Part shown: positions 60,484 to 64,000 of the stretch, piece by piece
Layout: each line of letters begins with the position of its first letter
Position numbering within the stretch: the first letter of the stretch is position 1
From: Trema orientale
Taxonomy: Eukaryota; Streptophyta; Magnoliopsida; Rosales; Cannabaceae
Assembly (NCBI GenBank): GCA_002914845.1
Contig: JXTC01000342.1
Span: 136,062-200,061, forward strand
Direction of reading: 5' to 3'
DNA: 64,000 bases
Position numbers and translations under genes: made by a program
Notes under the pieces: generated by a model
What the model was told of the DNA's origin: nothing
The model's database searches: none
Seen by the model: the letters and a program-made list of their open reading frames with translations, nothing else

Positions 60484-63400
60484 TAAGAAGAAATATATCT
60501 ATCTCTTGATGTTTATGATCGTTTTTTTTACTCATTTTAAGTAAAATCCATTTTTGACATATTTATCTATTTTCTTATTCTCCTTTCTGGACTCACTGAA
60601 TTTTTGTACTGGATTATTTGGTCTGTATTGCTTGGTTGCTAAGATTTGGTAGGAAAGGAAAAGATTTTTTGATACAACAATTTCCTCAATCATGTCTAGT
60701 TCAAAGAATTGATTAATTTTGACTATGGAACTGAAGTATGGGTTTTTCAGGAGCTCATTTTTGGGACCAAAGGTGAAATAAAATGAATACCGAAATTTGT
60801 TAATTTGTCCTAAATGAAAGTGCTAGTTTCACAACTTTTGTGTTATTTTTATATACTTTTAATTTCTTTATACTCATACTGGTAATTAACGTCTTGAATA
60901 TGATTAGCTTTTAGTTACAGAAAGAGAGAGGCCAAAAAAAAAAAAAAAAAATTAACATGGGTATGAATCAATGTAGATAATTTTTTTAGTGAGACAACAC
61001 GAAATTTTTACCATCTAAGCTAAGAATGCAGATGGGTTGTGCACCATTGGCAACCATTTGTCATGAAATTCTATTTTTCAGAAAAGTGTTTGTTGACACA
61101 CTCAGGGCAACCGTTGAGATTCTGAGAACCACCATTTCGATGAGTTAATAAGGTACACACATTATCTGATATTGTGTTGTGAGAAACTTCTTTCTGAAGA
61201 ATATCGCCTCTGTCAGTTGTAATTTTGTAAAGCTCTAGCATTTATCATCCCCTGACTAGGAGTTAGAGCCTTTCTTAGATTCAGAGATCATTCTCCTTTC
61301 AGAATTGCTTGGTTCCGGTTATTGATGATGTCTTCTTTAGATTTTACTTTTGAATTTCTAATTTCACTCCCTACGAAAGTCAATCAATTTGTCAATAAGA
61401 ATACAACGCAAAATGGTTTTGTTCTCCATTTCAAACAACAATATTTATCAGTAGTTTCAACAAGCATTGATGTCATTTTTTTTTTCTTCTGGTCTTTTTT
61501 CGTGTTAGCTTTACTAATGAAATCTTATATGAATAAGTAATTTTTAATTCTTTTCAATTTTGAGTTATCAACTTTTTATCTTCGTAACCGAATTTTGCAT
61601 GCCAGTGATGGATTCCTAGTTAGTTTCAGTTCTACATTCTGCTCATAGATAGATGGTCATACTGCATCTTTAAAGGTAATCTGGAATTTGTGGGCTGAGC
61701 ATATGCTAGGCAATTTTTTCTTCCCAGTTGGTATTTATTTTTCCAAGTACTTAGTCCTAATTCCTCTTCGTAGTGCTATAGTATTCATATTATTATGAAT
61801 AAAAATCAGTCTATTTCAGAACTTTGAGGTCTCTTTAACCACGAACATGTATTAACGTTGCTCAATATGCAGAGGCTTATTTCAAAATGGTTTAAGTCTA
61901 GCACTCCCATCTTGAATCCATCTCCTCTAAAACAAAGTGGTTCTTTTTCTCTGTGATCTTGCTGCTGTACATGTGTCTTGTTGATAACCTTATTTCCTTT
62001 TCTCTTTTCACAAATGTATGGAAAAGTTGGACGCACCACTGATACATCTTACTTCACTTCTCTGGACACCCATTCTAGTCACGGAATTTTTTAATATCTT
62101 AAGGACGTAAACTAGTTCTCTAGTGTTTGGTTAATTCTTCTATTATGTGTAATGTACTTCATATGTTGTATATGTAAATCATATGATTATCATTGTTTAC
62201 CTTTCTTTCCTATTTACTATAACAACTTCTCTTTCATAATCAAAGCACTACCGTATTGTGAACTTGATTGAATATTGCTTTGAGAATGAGGCTGGTCAAA
62301 GTATAACAATGATTGGAAACAATTTAGAGGACTAGTTATTTGTGTTCTTCATTATTGAGTTCAATGTTAGTTTGGTTTTCTATTTTCTTCAATAACTCTA
62401 GTTCTGTTTCTTATTATTCTTCTTCTGTTTTTTTTTTTAAAGAAAAAAAAGGAAGAGAAAATTGGATTCATTTGAATTTAAATTCAAATTTGGATTTTGT
62501 ATACAAATAATTCCCCTAGTTTCAAAATCTTGAGAGGGGCTGGTATACAGAGGTTTAATGTGGTTAAATTGTTTGATGGAATTCCAAAATAACCTTTCAT
62601 TAGTTTATATTTTAAGGGAATTTTTGACTCTATATGCCCAAAAGTATAGCATATGACTTTCATTTGGGAGAATTGGTTTTTTGCTTAAGAGAACCCTGCA
62701 TCGTACTTGGCTTTAATTCTAGGAGATTATTTGCTTTTTGCTTTAGTGTACCTCCGCTAGAAGTGATCTAAGAATCTGAATGCCTTTTGTATAACCATAA
62801 TCTTTCTCTTTTTGCTAAGATTAGATGTTTAAAATTGTTCTAATATTTAAGAATTTGGATGTTCACTTAAAGATCCAAACAAGTATCTGAAGTTGAGGAG
62901 CATAGTTGGAGTAAGAAATTTGTGTAGCAGGTTTTAAGTTTGAGATAGTACATTGTGGAATCTGGTTTTGATGGGCAGGTTGGTGGTTGAGATTGATAAA
63001 TTGTGGGGTTGAGAAACAAAACTGAGCTATAACTGTTAGTATACAGGGAGGTTTTTTTGATACATGGGGACTTTTATAAAAATATGGTTAATGGTGACTT
63101 TACAAAAAATAAATTAAAAAATTGAAAGAAGTTAATGGGGACTTTTGGTTCTTTATAACATGGTAAATGTTAGGTGCATGTAATTGTTGGAGCTTGTTGT
63201 TTTTCTACTAGGGTTGTTGGAATAAATTCAACTGGCATAGCTACTTTGTGTGCCAAACTTTATGTGAATTCTATTACACCAAAACAAACCTTGTGTTTTT
63301 AGTGACTTATTATTGTGATTTGTGAGCGTGTAACATTGTTAGAAACTTTTGATTTGTTAGTTAGGATTTACTTACTAATGGGCTGCTATTAGAGAGTGGT

Positions 63401-63628
63401 GCCATAAATAAATGTGTCTAAGTAATGCTTAAGAGAAACCTGTGTCATTGTTAGCTTTAATAGTTCTATTGATCAATTTTTTTATCCTTAGTGTTATAGG
63501 ATTCCTGCAATTTATGTTCTCAAAAGAACACGTCTCGCTAAGGCAACCATAACTTCATGTATTGTTAGGGTGCTCTCTGCATTTCTTTTCTTGGCAAAGT
63601 TGACGTGCGAGACTCCATTTTCATTTCA
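60484..63628. other. Stretch before the PAI start, probably leader intron or spacer
   Basis: T-rich plus-strand composition typical of a transcribed intron; no coding exon recognised. ORFs at 61322-61540 and 61806-62039 show no family features. Confidence 0.35.
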
Positions 63629-64000
63629 ATGTCTGTGGGACTAACTGCTGGAGGCAAGATTCAGCCCAAATTCCTCTCAAACTTGCCCAAGAGGAGATTC
63701 CCTTGTATGCTCCATCATTTTTTCTTGCACCATTAATGACAATTTCCTTGAAAGATTGTCTTACAAATCTCATGTAATTGTAGGCTGTAATGGGGGAAAA
63801 TTGTGCCAGTCAAATGTTAAGCCCTATGAAAGGAATAGAGTTACTTGCAGCGTCATCAACAGTTCAGAAGGCTATGAAAGGAATGGAGTTACTTGCAGCA
63901 TCATCAACAGTTCAGAAGGAGCCTCCATTACTGTCGAGGAGAGTAAAAAGAAGAGGCCTTTGGTGAAGATGTGTGGTATAACATCAGCTCGAGATGCTGC
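63629..64000 (+). CDS. PAI: Phosphoribosylanthranilate isomerase, plastid (5' part only)
   Basis: Third committed step of tryptophan synthesis: N-(5'-phosphoribosyl)anthranilate to CdRP, in plastids. Exon 1 is 63629-63704 (ATG TCT GTG ...), intron 63705-63783 (GT...AG), exon 2 begins 63784 and runs off the window; about 97 residues are visible. Residues 1 to about 83 form a Ser/Lys/Asn-rich transit region (MSVGLTAGGKIQPKFLSNLP and on). It is followed by RPLVKMCGITSARDA, the first strand of the TIM barrel with the catalytic Cys of the family (KMCGIT). The transit region contains a 48-bp in-frame tandem duplication encoding YERN(R/G)VTCS(V/I)INSSEG twice. The remaining catalytic domain lies beyond the window. 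Confidence 0.92.
63824..63919 (+). repeat. In-frame 48-bp tandem duplication in PAI exon 2
   Basis: CTATGAAAGGAAT(A/G)GAGTTA followed by CTTGCAGC(G/A)TCATC and AACAGTTCAGAAGG occurs at 63824-63871 and 63872-63919 with two base differences, adding 16 residues to the transit peptide. Confidence 0.95.

Overview
The window is nuclear DNA from a flowering plant, almost certainly a eudicot. It has AT-rich intergenic DNA, short exons split by GT-AG introns, organelle-targeting presequences, a Casparian-strip protein and a dense scatter of small DNA transposons, SINE and LINE pieces. The species cannot be told from the sequence. Two single n bases (3550 and 38675) mark it as a draft assembly.

Six protein-coding genes can be reconstructed exon by exon. 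From left to right: ELM1 (3329-11358, +; mitochondrial fission factor, 10 exons, 427 aa); a Casparian strip membrane protein (12516-14241, +; 3 exons, 217 aa); a small organelle-type RRM protein (24274-25676, +; 4 exons, 132 aa); nicalin (29761-39094, -; 14 visible exons, apparently lacking one early coding piece); phosphomevalonate kinase (42932-48941, -; 10 exons, 500 aa, one GC-AG intron); and a plastid-targeted four-helix membrane protein resembling the UncI/CGL160 domain (52260-56820, -; 9 exons, 315 aa). The right edge holds the first two coding exons of a plastid phosphoribosylanthranilate isomerase (PAI, from 63629, +), cut by the window end. These are unrelated housekeeping or organelle genes; nothing suggests a cluster or shared pathway.

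Between the genes: 1-2950 is a nest of inverted and tandem repeats with a foldback-like layout; 14.3-23 kb is gene-poor and holds a decayed PIF/Harbinger transposase and a broken coding fragment; 26-29.7 kb and 39.2-42.9 kb carry paired copies of unclassified repeats; 49-51.3 kb has a duplicated PMK leader region, a complete SINE with target-site duplication and a palindromic MITE; 56.9-59.5 kb has three elements in a row (Mutator-like MITE, LINE RNase H tail, hAT-like MITE).

No clearly new biological system is visible. The observations most worth checking are the probable missing nicalin exon beside an n, the MITE in the CASP intron whose empty site survives in a neighbouring tandem copy, the 16-residue in-frame duplication in the PAI transit region, the UncI-like plastid protein, and the foldback-like array at the left edge.
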